DNA of 64,000 nt from Sphingomonas leidyi (lineage in GTDB: Bacteria; Pseudomonadota; Alphaproteobacteria; Sphingomonadales; Sphingomonadaceae): contig NZ_JAASQV010000001.1 in the NCBI RefSeq assembly GCF_011761945.1, forward strand, positions 372,001-436,000. The letters run 5' to 3'. Each line of letters begins with the position of its first letter. Within the stretch, counting starts at the first letter, position 1. Below are positions 27,416 through 36,600 of the stretch, piece after piece. The position numbers and the translations under genes were made by a program. The notes below the pieces were generated by a model. That model was not told where the DNA came from. It did not search any database and was given only the letters and a program-made list of their open reading frames with translations.

Positions 27416-27688
27416 ATGGAATATGACAAGCAGCGTTTCGAGAATGTCGAGATCGTGCTCGACGGCAACGTCTTCCGCAACTGCACCTTCAACGAAGTGA
27501 TATTCGTCTATTCGGGCGGGCCGGTGGACATGGTCGATTGCGGCATCGAGCGCTTCTCGATGCGGTTCGACGGCGATCTCGCCCAGGGTCTGTTCACGCT
27601 CTATCAGCTGTTCGGCACCGAAGGCATGCTGCAGATCATCCGCGGCTTCACCCAGCCGGCGGAGGGCGAGATCCAGATCGATATCTAG
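27416..27688 (+). CDS. Conserved-looking small protein, unknown function
   Basis: 90 residues from ATG 27416, with GCGAGGA 7 bases upstream. The N-terminal half is beta-rich with spaced short repeats, including DGNVFRNCTFNEVIFVYSGGP, which recalls a pentapeptide-like or right-handed beta-helix fragment. The C-terminal half is LFTLYQLFGTEGMLQIIRGF. No signal peptide or membrane segment. It interrupts the cmk-rpsA block on the opposite strand, ending 10 bp from the cmk stop. Confidence 0.7.
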   Translation: MEYDKQRFENVEIVLDGNVFRNCTFNEVIFVYSGGPVDMVDCGIERFSMRFDGDLAQGLFTLYQLFGTEGMLQIIRGFTQPAEGEIQIDI

Positions 27689-27698
27689 CAGGGACGTA

Positions 27699-28337
27699 TC
27701 AGCCGGAGGCGCGGGTCGCGTTCGTCTTGCTCTCGACGATCGCGATCGCGCGCTGCACGGCGGCGTCGATCGAAAGGAAGCTGGTGTCGAGCAGTGCGGC
27801 GTCGCTGGCCTGGGCCATCGGCGCCTCGGTGCGCTTGGAATCGCGCTCGTCGCGCGCCCGGATGTCCGCCAGCACCTTGTCGAGGCTGGTGAGCACGCCG
27901 TGCTTGCGGAGTTCCAGGTGACGGCGCTGGGCGCGGATCATCGGCGTCGCCTTGACGAAGAGCTTCACGTCCGCGTCCGGCGCGATGACGGTGCCGATAT
28001 CGCGTCCGTCGAGCACCGCGCCGCCGGGCTGGCGGGCGAACTTCTTCTGGCGGTTGAGCAGTGCGGCGCGCACCAGCGGGTGCGCGGACACCACGGACGC
28101 GGCCCTGCCCACCTCGTCGGAGCGCAGCCAGGGATCGTCGAGCAGATAATCCTCGAAGCTGCAGGCGGAGACCGCGTCGGCTTCCCTGGCCGGATCCAGT
28201 TCCTCGCGCAGCACCGTGGCGGCGACGGCGCGGTAGAGCAGGCCGGTATCGAGATGCGGCAGCCCATAATGCTGCGCCAGCGCGCGCGCTATGGTGCCCT
28301 TACCCGAGGCTGCCGGTCCGTCGACTGCGATGATCAT
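27699..28337 (-). CDS. cmk: Cytidylate kinase
   Basis: 212 residues from ATG 28337. P-loop [11 protein letters not shown] (7-17), nucleotide-binding [12 protein letters not shown], the CMP contact [18 protein letters not shown], and the lid arginines in RAQRR. It phosphorylates CMP and dCMP. Its place between aroA and rpsA is the conserved proteobacterial order, here with two extra genes inserted. Confidence 0.95.
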   Translation of the reverse strand: MIIAVDGPAASGKGTIARALAQHYGLPHLDTGLLYRAVAATVLREELDPAREADAVSACSFEDYLLDDPWLRSDEVGRAASVVSAHPLVRAALLNRQKKFARQPGGAVLDGRDIGTVIAPDADVKLFVKATPMIRAQRRHLELRKHGVLTSLDKVLADIRARDERDSKRTEAPMAQASDAALLDTSFLSIDAAVQRAIAIVESKTNATRASG

Positions 28338-28398
28338 ATGTCCGAGCGTTCGCGGCACATGCGCGCGCCGTCAAGCGATTCGGATGCAAAATCCGCGT

Positions 28399-29382
28399 TC
28401 AGGCGCCGTCGTGGCGTGCCATCCACGCGCGAAGCAGGGCGAGATAGGCTTCGGGGCGATCGGACAGGATCGAATGCGCCGATCCCGTCACTTCCCTGAA
28501 CGTCGCGCCGGGCACGCGCGCGGCGAACTTCGCCACCGTCTCGGGCCGGGCCTCGTCATATTCGCCGCAGACGAACAAGGCGCGCGGGCCATCCAGCTTC
28601 GCGAGCAGGGGTTCGCCATCATAGTCCCTGAGCGTACCGGTCGCGACGAACTCGGCCTTGCCCCACATCCGGTTGTAGAGCGTGTCGCCGGCATCGCGCG
28701 GCGCCCGGGCGCGATAGGCGGCGACGCCATCGGCGCGTTGCGAGCGGATGACGTAGCGACGATAGAATTCCCAGGTCGCCGCATTGCAGGCCTGGGCCGG
28801 CGGCGGCGCGGCGGTGTCGCATTTCTCCAGCGTGGCGCGCGTATCGGCCGGCATCCGGGAGCGCAGGAGATCGGCATCCGCGATCCAGCTCTTCGTCGAG
28901 ACCAGCGGCGACTGGACGATCAGGCTTGCCGTGCCCGGCCGCCGGCGCGCGCCATATTCGATCGCCAGCGTGCCGCCCCAGCTGCCGCCGCCGACGTGCC
29001 AGCGGGCGATGCCGAGCGCGTCGCGAATCCGGTCGATCTCGTCGACGAAGCGCGACACCCGCCAGTTCTTCGGATCGAGCGGCGCGTCCGAACGGCCGCT
29101 GTCGAGCTGATCCCACAGGATCACCGCGCGCTCGCTTGCCAGGGCAGTGAGCGGAAGCAGCCCCGAATGATCGCCGCCCGGGCCGCCATGCGCGTAGATA
29201 AGTGGCGGTCGCGGGCCCTTGAGGTCGCCGTTCACCCGCACATAGACGCTGCCGCCCTCGACCGGGACCATCAGCTCCCTGTCGGGCTTGAACAAGATCT
29301 CGTCGCGCAGCCTGGCCCAGGCCGGGGTGGCCAGAGTGCCGGCGGCCATCCCGCCCAGAAAGGCGCGACGGCCGAGCTTCAT
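28399..29382 (-). CDS. Proline iminopeptidase-like alpha/beta hydrolase, Tat-exported
   Basis: 327 residues. A twin-arginine-type signal ([20 protein letters not shown]) sends it to the periplasm folded. The hydrolase core has the oxyanion motif [10 protein letters not shown], the nucleophile elbow GGGSWGG (Ser near 134), an acidic residue in [10 protein letters not shown], and the catalytic histidine in TGSAHSIL. The HGGPG motif and order match S33 prolyl aminopeptidases. Its start overlaps the aroA stop (ATGA), inserting it between aroA and cmk. Confidence 0.87.
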   Translation of the reverse strand: MKLGRRAFLGGMAAGTLATPAWARLRDEILFKPDRELMVPVEGGSVYVRVNGDLKGPRPPLIYAHGGPGGDHSGLLPLTALASERAVILWDQLDSGRSDAPLDPKNWRVSRFVDEIDRIRDALGIARWHVGGGSWGGTLAIEYGARRRPGTASLIVQSPLVSTKSWIADADLLRSRMPADTRATLEKCDTAAPPPAQACNAATWEFYRRYVIRSQRADGVAAYRARAPRDAGDTLYNRMWGKAEFVATGTLRDYDGEPLLAKLDGPRALFVCGEYDEARPETVAKFAARVPGATFREVTGSAHSILSDRPEAYLALLRAWMARHDGA

Positions 29383-30716
29383 GCGACGAGGCCGTCGAGC
29401 ACGTCGAAAAAGGCGGGGTAGCTGGTCTGCACCGGCGCGACATCGTCGATGGCGATGGGCGCCGCGGCGGCGAGGCCGGCGACCGCCATGCTCATCGCGA
29501 TGCGGTGGTCGAGCCTGGTGACCGCGGCGCCGCCGCCCGGGATCGGCGTGCCGCCGGTGCCGGTGATGGCGAGGCCGTCCTCGAATTCCTCCAGCGCGAC
29601 GCCATTGGCCTCGAGTGCCGCGCGCATCGTCGCGATCCGGTCCGATTCCTTGACGCGAAGCTCGTGCGCGCCGCGTGCCACCGTCCGGCCCTCGGCCACC
29701 GAGGCGGCGACGAACAGGATCGGATATTCGTCGATCATGCTGGGCGCGAGCTCGGGCGGCACTTCGATCGCCTTCAGCGGGGCATGGCGCACGCGCAGGT
29801 CGGCGACCGGCTCGCCGCCCACTTCGCGCGGGGCGAGCGCCTCGATCGACGCGCCCATCATCCGCAGCGCCTGGATCAGGCCGGTGCGGGTGGGATTCAT
29901 GCAGACATTGGCGATGGTGACGTCCGATCCCGGCACGATCGATGCGGCGACCATCCAGAAGCCGGCGGAGGAGGGGTCGCCCGGGACGACGATGTGCTGG
30001 GGCTTCAGTTCCGCCTCGCCGCGGATCGAGATGATCTTGCCCTCGGGGCCGTCCTCCGCGGTCAGCTCGGCGCCGAAGCCGCGCAGCATCCGCTCGCTAT
30101 GATCGCGCGTGGGCACCGGCTCGATCACCCGGGTGATGCCCGGCGTGTTGAGCCCGGCGAGCAGCACCGCCGACTTCACCTGCGCCGAGGCCACGGGAAG
30201 CGTATAAGTGATCGGCACGGCCGGGCTGATCCCCTTCAGCATCAGCGGCAGCGTTTCGGTCCCCTTGGCGCCCGGGCTGGCGGTGATCTCCGCGCCCATC
30301 TGGGCCAGCGGCTCGATCGCCCGGCCCATCGGCCGGCTGGAGAGCGAGGCGTCGCCGGTGAAGGTCACCGTGATCGGATGGCTGGCGACCAGGCCCATCA
30401 GCAGCCGGGTCGACGTGCCCGAATTGCCCATGTCGAGCGCGCCCTCGGGCTGGAGCAGGCCGCCGACGCCGACGCCGCTGACCGTCCAGGCGCCATCGTC
30501 GCCGCGCGCGATGGTCGCGCCCATCGCGCGCATCGCCGCGGCGGTGGCCAGCACGTCCTCGCCCTCGAGCAGTCCCTCGATCCGGCTTTCGCCGACGGCG
30601 AGCGCCGAGAACATCAGTGCGCGATGGCTGATCGATTTGTCGCCGGGAACGGTGACGCGGCCCTTCAGGGGACCACGGGCGGAGATGGCGAGCGGGCGGG
30701 GAGGAGAGGCAGACAT
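29379..30716 (-). CDS. aroA: 3-phosphoshikimate 1-carboxyvinyltransferase (EPSP synthase)
   Basis: 445 residues. Motifs [51 protein letters not shown] and the C-terminal [11 protein letters not shown] define the enzyme, which joins PEP to shikimate 3-phosphate in aromatic amino acid synthesis. The pattern ([28 protein letters not shown]) is that of the alphaproteobacterial class II type related to the CP4 enzyme. The segment corresponding to the CP4 GNAATG reads GNSGTS, with glycine at the position of the key alanine. First gene of the minus-strand aroA-hydrolase-cmk group. Confidence 0.96.
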   Translation of the reverse strand: MSASPPRPLAISARGPLKGRVTVPGDKSISHRALMFSALAVGESRIEGLLEGEDVLATAAAMRAMGATIARGDDGAWTVSGVGVGGLLQPEGALDMGNSGTSTRLLMGLVASHPITVTFTGDASLSSRPMGRAIEPLAQMGAEITASPGAKGTETLPLMLKGISPAVPITYTLPVASAQVKSAVLLAGLNTPGITRVIEPVPTRDHSERMLRGFGAELTAEDGPEGKIISIRGEAELKPQHIVVPGDPSSAGFWMVAASIVPGSDVTIANVCMNPTRTGLIQALRMMGASIEALAPREVGGEPVADLRVRHAPLKAIEVPPELAPSMIDEYPILFVAASVAEGRTVARGAHELRVKESDRIATMRAALEANGVALEEFEDGLAITGTGGTPIPGGGAAVTRLDHRIAMSMAVAGLAAAAPIAIDDVAPVQTSYPAFFDVLDGLVA

Positions 30717-30817
30717 GACGCCCGGCTTTGACAGCGCCCTTGCAGCATGGCAAGGCGCCTCCCACTTTCCGGGACCTGTTCCCGAAATCCAAGATTTGAA
30801 AGGCGAAGAGGCAACAC

Positions 30818-31135
30818 ATGGTGAAGCCCGAATGGGGCACGAAGCGCGCGTGCCCGAAGTGCGGAACGCGCTTCTATGATCTGACCAAGGACGAGCCGGT
30901 GACCTGCATCAGCTGCGGGTTTGCCTGGGATCCGGAACCGATCCTCAAGTCCAAGCAGCCGCTGCCTTTCGAGGCGGTGAAGACCGAGAAGCCCGAGACG
31001 GAGGATTCCGATTTGGGTGACGAGGATCTGGACATCGGCGACGACGACGAGGAGCCCTCGGCGGACGACGACGTCGATCTGGGCGGCGACGACGACCTGG
31101 GCGTCGAGACCGGCGGCGACGACGAAGAACAATAA
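30818..31135 (+). CDS. TIGR02300 family protein (zinc-ribbon, acidic tail)
   Basis: 105 residues. It begins [27 protein letters not shown] and CISCG (about 12-16 and 31-35) form a four-cysteine zinc ribbon. The C-terminal half is an acidic low-complexity tail of Asp, Glu and Gly. This is the TIGR02300 family, alphaproteobacterial proteins of unknown function. It is divergent from aroA over 101 bp and lies just before tRNA-Ala. Confidence 0.9.
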   Translation: MVKPEWGTKRACPKCGTRFYDLTKDEPVTCISCGFAWDPEPILKSKQPLPFEAVKTEKPETEDSDLGDEDLDIGDDDEEPSADDDVDLGGDDDLGVETGGDDEEQ

Positions 31136-31147
31136 TTCGGGGAAATT

Positions 31148-31174
31148 GGCAGGGACCGAAAAAAGGTCCTTGCC
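31148..31174 (+). terminator. Hairpin between TIGR02300 gene and tRNA-Ala
   Basis: A 10-bp stem (GGCAGGGACC / GGTCCTTGCC, one G-U pair) with loop GAAAAAA, 13 bp after the stop codon. A T-tract is missing, so termination may be partial. Confidence 0.5.
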
Positions 31175-31217
31175 AGACCCGCGGAGCCCTTCTAGAGGGC
31201 CCGTCTTCCCGGGGTTT

Positions 31218-31293
31218 GGGGCCGTAGCTCAGCTGGGAGAGCGTCGCAATGGCATTGCGAAGGTCAGGGGTTCGATCCCCCTCGGCTCCACCA
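31218..31293 (+). tRNA. tRNA-Ala (anticodon GGC)
   Basis: A 76-base cloverleaf: acceptor GGGGCCG / CGGCTCC, D-arm GCTCAGCTGGGAGAGC, anticodon stem TCGCA / TGCGA with loop ATGGCAT (anticodon GGC, reads GCC/GCU), T-arm with GGTTCGATCCC, and encoded CCA. The first acceptor pair G-C and G-T pairing are normal for alanine tRNAs. Confidence 0.97.
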
Positions 31294-31443
31294 TTCCCCC
31301 CGTCCGCGGCAATGCGGACTCTTCCAGTTCCAGCCAGCGCGTAGCGGTGCGGCATACGGCCGAATCGGTCGTGCGACACGGTCCTGCGCCTCCCGATGGG
31401 GGCGTTGCCGTCTTCGATACATGCCGGGAACCGGTGTGGCGCG

Positions 31444-32094
31444 TCAGGCCACGCGGCTGAGCTGATTCCGCTGCGTCTGCGCGAATGCCTGGGCGAGGGC
31501 GCCGATAAGCGGAAGCGCCTGTCGGGTCGCTTCCTCGTCGGTGCGGCCAAGCAGTCGCGAGGTTTCGGCGAGGCCGAGCACGATCGCGACGATCTCCCGC
31601 GCGCTGCGCTGCGGATCCTGGTGGAAATCGCGGGCGCGCCGCGTGCCGAGATAGCCGGCGAGGAGGGCGCTCAGCGGATCGAGAAGCTCGCGCTCGAAGG
31701 CAGTGCGCAGTTCCGGGCGATCATTGCCGTGGCGGACCAATGCCAGGTGGAGGTCGAAGAAGCCGGGGCTGGCGAACAACCCCAGCAAATCCCGCATGAA
31801 CCGTGTGAGCCCGGCGTGCAGCTGCCGCTCGGCCGGAGGGGCGGGCGGCAGCTGCGCCTTCAGTTGCCGAAGCGTCTGGTGCACGACTCCCGCGAACAGG
31901 TCGTCCACATTGGCGAAGTGATTGTAGATCGTCCGGCGCGTCAGTTGCGCCTCGCGGGCGACATGCTCGAAGGTGACGCCGGAAACGCCGTGGCGCGCGA
32001 ACAGGATGCGGCCGGCGAGCAGGATCGCGGCACGGTTGTCGCGCCGGCTGCGGGGCGCCGAAGTCTCTGCATCCCTGTTCCCGACAATGAACAT
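31444..32094 (-). CDS. TetR/AcrR family transcriptional regulator
   Basis: 216 residues from ATG 32094. The N-terminal HTH reads RAAILLAGRILFARHGVSGVTFEHVAREAQLTRRTIYNHFANVDDL (about 33-77), a standard TetR DNA-binding domain. The C-terminal ligand/dimer domain has the AefR-like pattern HLALVRHGNDRPELRTAFERELL. It is divergent from a glycosyltransferase gene with 192 bp between, holding a 17-bp palindrome that is a likely operator. Probably represses itself and the transferase; the ligand is unknown. Confidence 0.9.
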   Translation of the reverse strand: MFIVGNRDAETSAPRSRRDNRAAILLAGRILFARHGVSGVTFEHVAREAQLTRRTIYNHFANVDDLFAGVVHQTLRQLKAQLPPAPPAERQLHAGLTRFMRDLLGLFASPGFFDLHLALVRHGNDRPELRTAFERELLDPLSALLAGYLGTRRARDFHQDPQRSAREIVAIVLGLAETSRLLGRTDEEATRQALPLIGALAQAFAQTQRNQLSRVA

Positions 32095-32141
32095 TGCTGT
32101 CCCCCTCTCAACGCTGGTCGTGCCCATGCGCAATCAAGGCC

Positions 32142-32158
32142 GCCGATGCCGCATCGGC
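32142..32158. promoter_or_regulatory. Palindrome, candidate TetR operator
   Basis: GCCGATG (32142-32148), a 3-base CCG spacer, and CATCGGC (32152-32158) form a perfect dyad in the middle of the divergent TetR/glycosyltransferase region, 48 bp from the TetR start. Size and place suit a TetR dimer site. Confidence 0.55.
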
Positions 32159-32286
32159 TGCGACCGAAGCCGTCCGTCACGCGACAGGGTCGGGGATTGC
32201 ACGCCCCTGGGAAGGAACGGCGGCTGTCCGACGGTGCCCGATCGCGGCTAGGATACTCGATTGCTCTGGTCCGCCCGGGAGATTGC

Positions 32287-33462
32287 ATGCGATTGCTGGC
32301 CACCTGGGAACTGGGGCTGGGATATGGCCATGTCGCGACGCTCGCGCCGATCAGCCGTGCGTTGCGCGGAGGCGGGCACCATCTGACATTGGCGGCACGT
32401 ACGCCGCAGACGGCGCTGCGGCTCGAGCGCGATGCATTCGACCTGGTGGTGCAGGGCCCGCGCTTTGCCGGTTCCGCGCCCCGGGGCGAGACGCTGACCT
32501 ATGGCCAGGTGATCGCCGCGGGCGGGCTGGTCGATGCGGCGTGCGCGATTCCGCTGGTGCGGCAATGGCTGGATGCCTTCGAACGCCTGGAGCCGGCCCT
32601 GCTGCTGGCGGAGCATGCGCCCCTGTCGCTGCTGGCGGCGCATATTGCCGGGCTCCCGGCGCGGAGGCTGGGCCCGACCTTCGTGGCGCCCCGCGCGCAC
32701 GACGCGGGTGCGAGCCTGCAGCCCTGGGCCGGCCATGGCGCTGCCGAGCTGGCGGCGGCCCAGCAGCCGGCGGACCGGGCGGTGCGAGAGGTTTGCCGCC
32801 ATTTCGGCGCGCCCGAGCCCGCCGGACTCGGCGCGTTGCTGGCGGGTGCGCCGCTCCATTCGCTGGCCTGGGCCGAGCTCGACCATTACGGGCCGGACGC
32901 GACGGGCTCCTATTATGGTCCCCTGATCGGGATAGAGGCCGATGCCCGCCCCGAATGGCCCCGGGGCGAGGGGCCGCGGACGCTCGTCTATCTGCCGTTC
33001 GATCGCCCCGGCAGCGCGATCGTGGCGCAGGCGCTCGGCGGATTGGGCTGGCCCGTGCTCTGGCATTCGGCGAGCCCGCCGGGCGAGGCGCTGCCTGCCA
33101 ACATCCTGTTCAGCGCCGCGCCTATCGATCTTGCGGCGGCGGGGTGCGAAGCGGCGCTCTATGTCGGTCGCGGCGGCTATGGAGCCTCGGCGAAGATGCT
33201 CGCCGCAGGCGTGCCGCAGCTTCTGCTGCCCGATACGCTGGAATCGTTGCTGCTCACCTATCGGCTGCGCCTTGCCGGCGTGGCGTGGTCGCAGGCCGTG
33301 TCCGCCGGTGCCGACGCGGTGCGAGAGGCGTTGCGTCGCGCCGCCCGCGACGATCGTATGCGCCACCAGGCTGCCCGGGTGGCGGCGCGCCACGGCAAGT
33401 ATTCCGCCGCCGCAATGACCGAACTGCTGGTCCGGGACATCCTGGCCGGCATGCCCGGATGA
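32287..33462 (+). CDS. GT-B glycosyltransferase, UGT/MurG-like
   Basis: 391 residues from ATG 32287. The N-terminal LGLGYGHVATLAPISRALRGGGH motif (acceptor domain) and the C-terminal GRGGYGASAKMLAAGVPQLLLPDTLESLLL (about 300-330), which stands where UGTs bind the nucleotide-sugar diphosphate, indicate a GT-B fold. The usual HGG..T of family 1 is replaced by GRGGYGAS, so donor use may differ. Soluble, no membrane segment. It is divergent from TetR and 138 bp upstream of the giant autotransporter on the same strand. Modification of that protein is possible but not shown. Confidence 0.75.
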   Translation: MRLLATWELGLGYGHVATLAPISRALRGGGHHLTLAARTPQTALRLERDAFDLVVQGPRFAGSAPRGETLTYGQVIAAGGLVDAACAIPLVRQWLDAFERLEPALLLAEHAPLSLLAAHIAGLPARRLGPTFVAPRAHDAGASLQPWAGHGAAELAAAQQPADRAVREVCRHFGAPEPAGLGALLAGAPLHSLAWAELDHYGPDATGSYYGPLIGIEADARPEWPRGEGPRTLVYLPFDRPGSAIVAQALGGLGWPVLWHSASPPGEALPANILFSAAPIDLAAAGCEAALYVGRGGYGASAKMLAAGVPQLLLPDTLESLLLTYRLRLAGVAWSQAVSAGADAVREALRRAARDDRMRHQAARVAARHGKYSAAAMTELLVRDILAGMPG

Positions 33463-33600
33463 AAACTGCACAACCGCGTGAAGTTGCATTCCGCTGTGCA
33501 ATTAAAGGGTTGGAACTCCTCTTCGAACATCGGCACCTGCCCTTGCTGTTCACGCTGGCGCGCACATCCGGGCCGGCACTTCCGGCATTGGAGCAGCATC

Positions 33601-36600
33601 ATGGCGCGTACTGCGTTTCCGACCCGTATCTCGATTCTTCCTGGTGCCAGGGGCCGCACCGCGCTGTTCGTGAGCGCGGCGACGCTGGCGATCGCTCTTT
33701 CCTCGACGGCGGCGCGCGCCCAGTGCGCGGGCGAAGGCGCGCAGGTCGTCTGCACGGGCACGTCCGCACCCTTCGTGATGACCGTGGCGGGCGGCACCGT
33801 CACCGTGCAGCCCGGCGCTACCGTAGGCAGCCAGACCACCGAGGGCCCGGGGCTTCGCTTCGATGTCGGCGGCAAGCTGATCGTCGAGGGTGGCGTGTTC
33901 TCGCAGGGCCCGGCGGTCCTGCTCGCGGACGCGGTGGGTCTCGAGGTGAAGATCGGCAGATCGGGCACGCTTGCGGGCGGCAACGCGCTGCGCCAGGGCG
34001 ATGACGACGGCGCCTTCATCGCGCTCGACAATAGCGGCCTGGTGCGCGGGACCGACGGCACGGCGGTGCGCGCGCGCTCGGCCGCGCTCGACATGCGCAA
34101 CCGCGGCACCGGCCGTATCGAAGGTGGCGTGGACGTCAACGAGATCCAGGGGACGAATGCCGGCACGATCGAGGCGGGCGAGGTTTCGGCGATCCGTGCC
34201 CGGTATCTCGACATCGACAATAGCGGCGCCATTGCGAACAACTCGGCTGCCGAAGCGACCATCGCCGTTGCCCAGGGCGCCATCCGCAACCAGGGCCTGA
34301 TCGAGTCGCGCGGTGCCGCGCCGGCGATTTCGGCTGCCGACCTCGAACTTCGGAATCGCGCCGGCGGCGTGATCCGCAGCGCCGGCGACACCGCGATCCG
34401 GGTCACGGAGCAGGCCGTCATCGAGAATGCCGGCCAGATCGACGGCGGCGTCGCGCTCGGCCAATATGGCGATCGCTTCTACCAGCGCATCGGCGGCAGC
34501 GTGGCCGGGAACATCGCGATGGGCGATGGCGACGACCAGTTCTGGCGCGAAGGCAATGCGACCGGCGTTGCCGGCATGCCGAGCGGCACGCTCGACGGCG
34601 GCGATGGCATCGACATCTACGGCATCCGCATGACCAGTTCGGGGACGGTCGCCTTCGGGAGCCTGCCGACGGGTTTCGAGCGCTACGGGCTCGACCTGTG
34701 CGGCTGCAACCTCGACGTGACCATCGCTGCCGAGAACCTGACCGGCGCGCTCAGCGTGTCCGGGCCGGGGGTCGTCACCAACCTGGCCAGCTTTACCTAT
34801 GCCGGATCGGACGCGGGCCTCGAGATCAGGGCATATAATGCGTCCGGCAATGGCGGGACGTTGACCGTCATCAATCGCGGCGCGCTGAACTTCACCGGCA
34901 TATCGGCCCCCGAGAGCGGCCCGCCGGTCGCGCTGATCGATGCCAACGACTTTCTCACCGGCTTCGTCAACGACACGGGCGGCACCATCAATCTGTCCGG
35001 CGAGGCGATCTACGGCATCCGCACGGCGGGCCGCTATGCCGCCGACAGCGCCCATGGCTTCATCAACCGCGGGTCGATCCACGCGGAGGGCCTCGTGTCC
35101 ACCGCGGTCGCGGTGTCCGGCTCGGGCTATAACAGCGGCACGATCTCCAGCGCGGTGGAAAATGGGGTCGCGCTGAGCCTGGAGGGCGTATCCGCCCAGT
35201 TCGTCAACGACACCGGCGGCGTGATCCGCGGCGATCGGGCGGTGAGCATGCAATATGGCGCGAGCCTGACGAACCGCGGCACGATCGTTGCCACCGGCGA
35301 GAACGCCGCCGTCTCCGGCTACAGCACGCAATATTATCGCGCTGCCAAGCTGATCAACGAAGGGGAGATCCGCGCGGGCGCGGGCGCCGCCGTCGAGCTG
35401 TATAGCGAGGCGCCCTATGGCGCGCAGGTCGCGAACAAGGGCACGATCGTGGGCGACGTCGTGCTGGGCGGTTCGGGCAAGGACATGCTGTGGCTGGCCG
35501 AGGGCAGCGCGGTGCAGGGCAATGTCTCGACCGGCAATGGCGACGACAAGCTGGTCGTCGACCTGCGGCGGCTTGGTCAGGATGGCAGCGTCAACACCGG
35601 CGGGCTGGTGACCGGGGCGGTCGATATGGGCGCCGGCAACAACGTGCTGCAGGCCCGGGCCGGCGAGAGCCAGGCGTTCTCGGTGCTGCGGGGGAATGCC
35701 GCGGGCTTCTCGGGCGGTACGATCTACGAGGCCGCGGGTGCGGGCACGGTGCTGACGCTGCAGGGGCCGGCCGACGGCACCGGCGGCCATTACAGCTATG
35801 ACGGATTGCTGCGCGTGGCCGGCGACGGCCGGGTCGTGCTGGACATGAATTTCAACAATGGGGGCTATGACCGTCCGTCGATCGTCGTCGAGAAGGATTC
35901 GACGAGCAGCGTGTTCGGCGAGGAAGGGCGGGGCCTCGACCTGGTGATCGCCGGCGCCGTCAACGGCGGCACCGCCGGCATCGCAGTCGACGCGACCCAT
36001 GCCCGCCGCGTCGAGCTGCTTGCGCAGAGCGGCTATATCGGCATCACCGGCGGCACCGCGCTCAAGACCGGCGCCGGCACCGAAGTGCTGATCTCGGCGA
36101 GCTCCAACCTGCGCAAGATGGGCAATGCCTATGGCGTGCTGCTCGAGGCCGATGGCAGCACGATCACCAACCGCGCCTCGATCTGGGAGGATTCGAAGGA
36201 CGCCTCGACCGGCAATTTCGGGCTCGGCGTGGACCTTCGGGACGGCATGTTCACCAACGATCGCGGCAATCTGGGCATCGGCCGAGTCAGCATGCAGGGC
36301 ACCGGCATCCGGATGGAGAATTCGACGGTCGACAACAGCGGCGACATCGTCAGCGCCCATGGCAATGCGATCGAGACGGTCGGCTATGGCGTCAACCGCA
36401 TCGTCAATCGTGCGGCGGGCACGATCCAGGGTCACGCGACGGACAATGCCGCCGGCACCGCGGGCGCCGCGATCGTGGGCGGCAATGCGGACGACATCGT
36501 CGAGAATGCCGGCACCATCACCGGCCATGTGCTGCTCGGCAACGGCAATGATCTCTATGTCGCGAACGGCGGCAAGGTCACCGGCGACCTCGACATGGGC

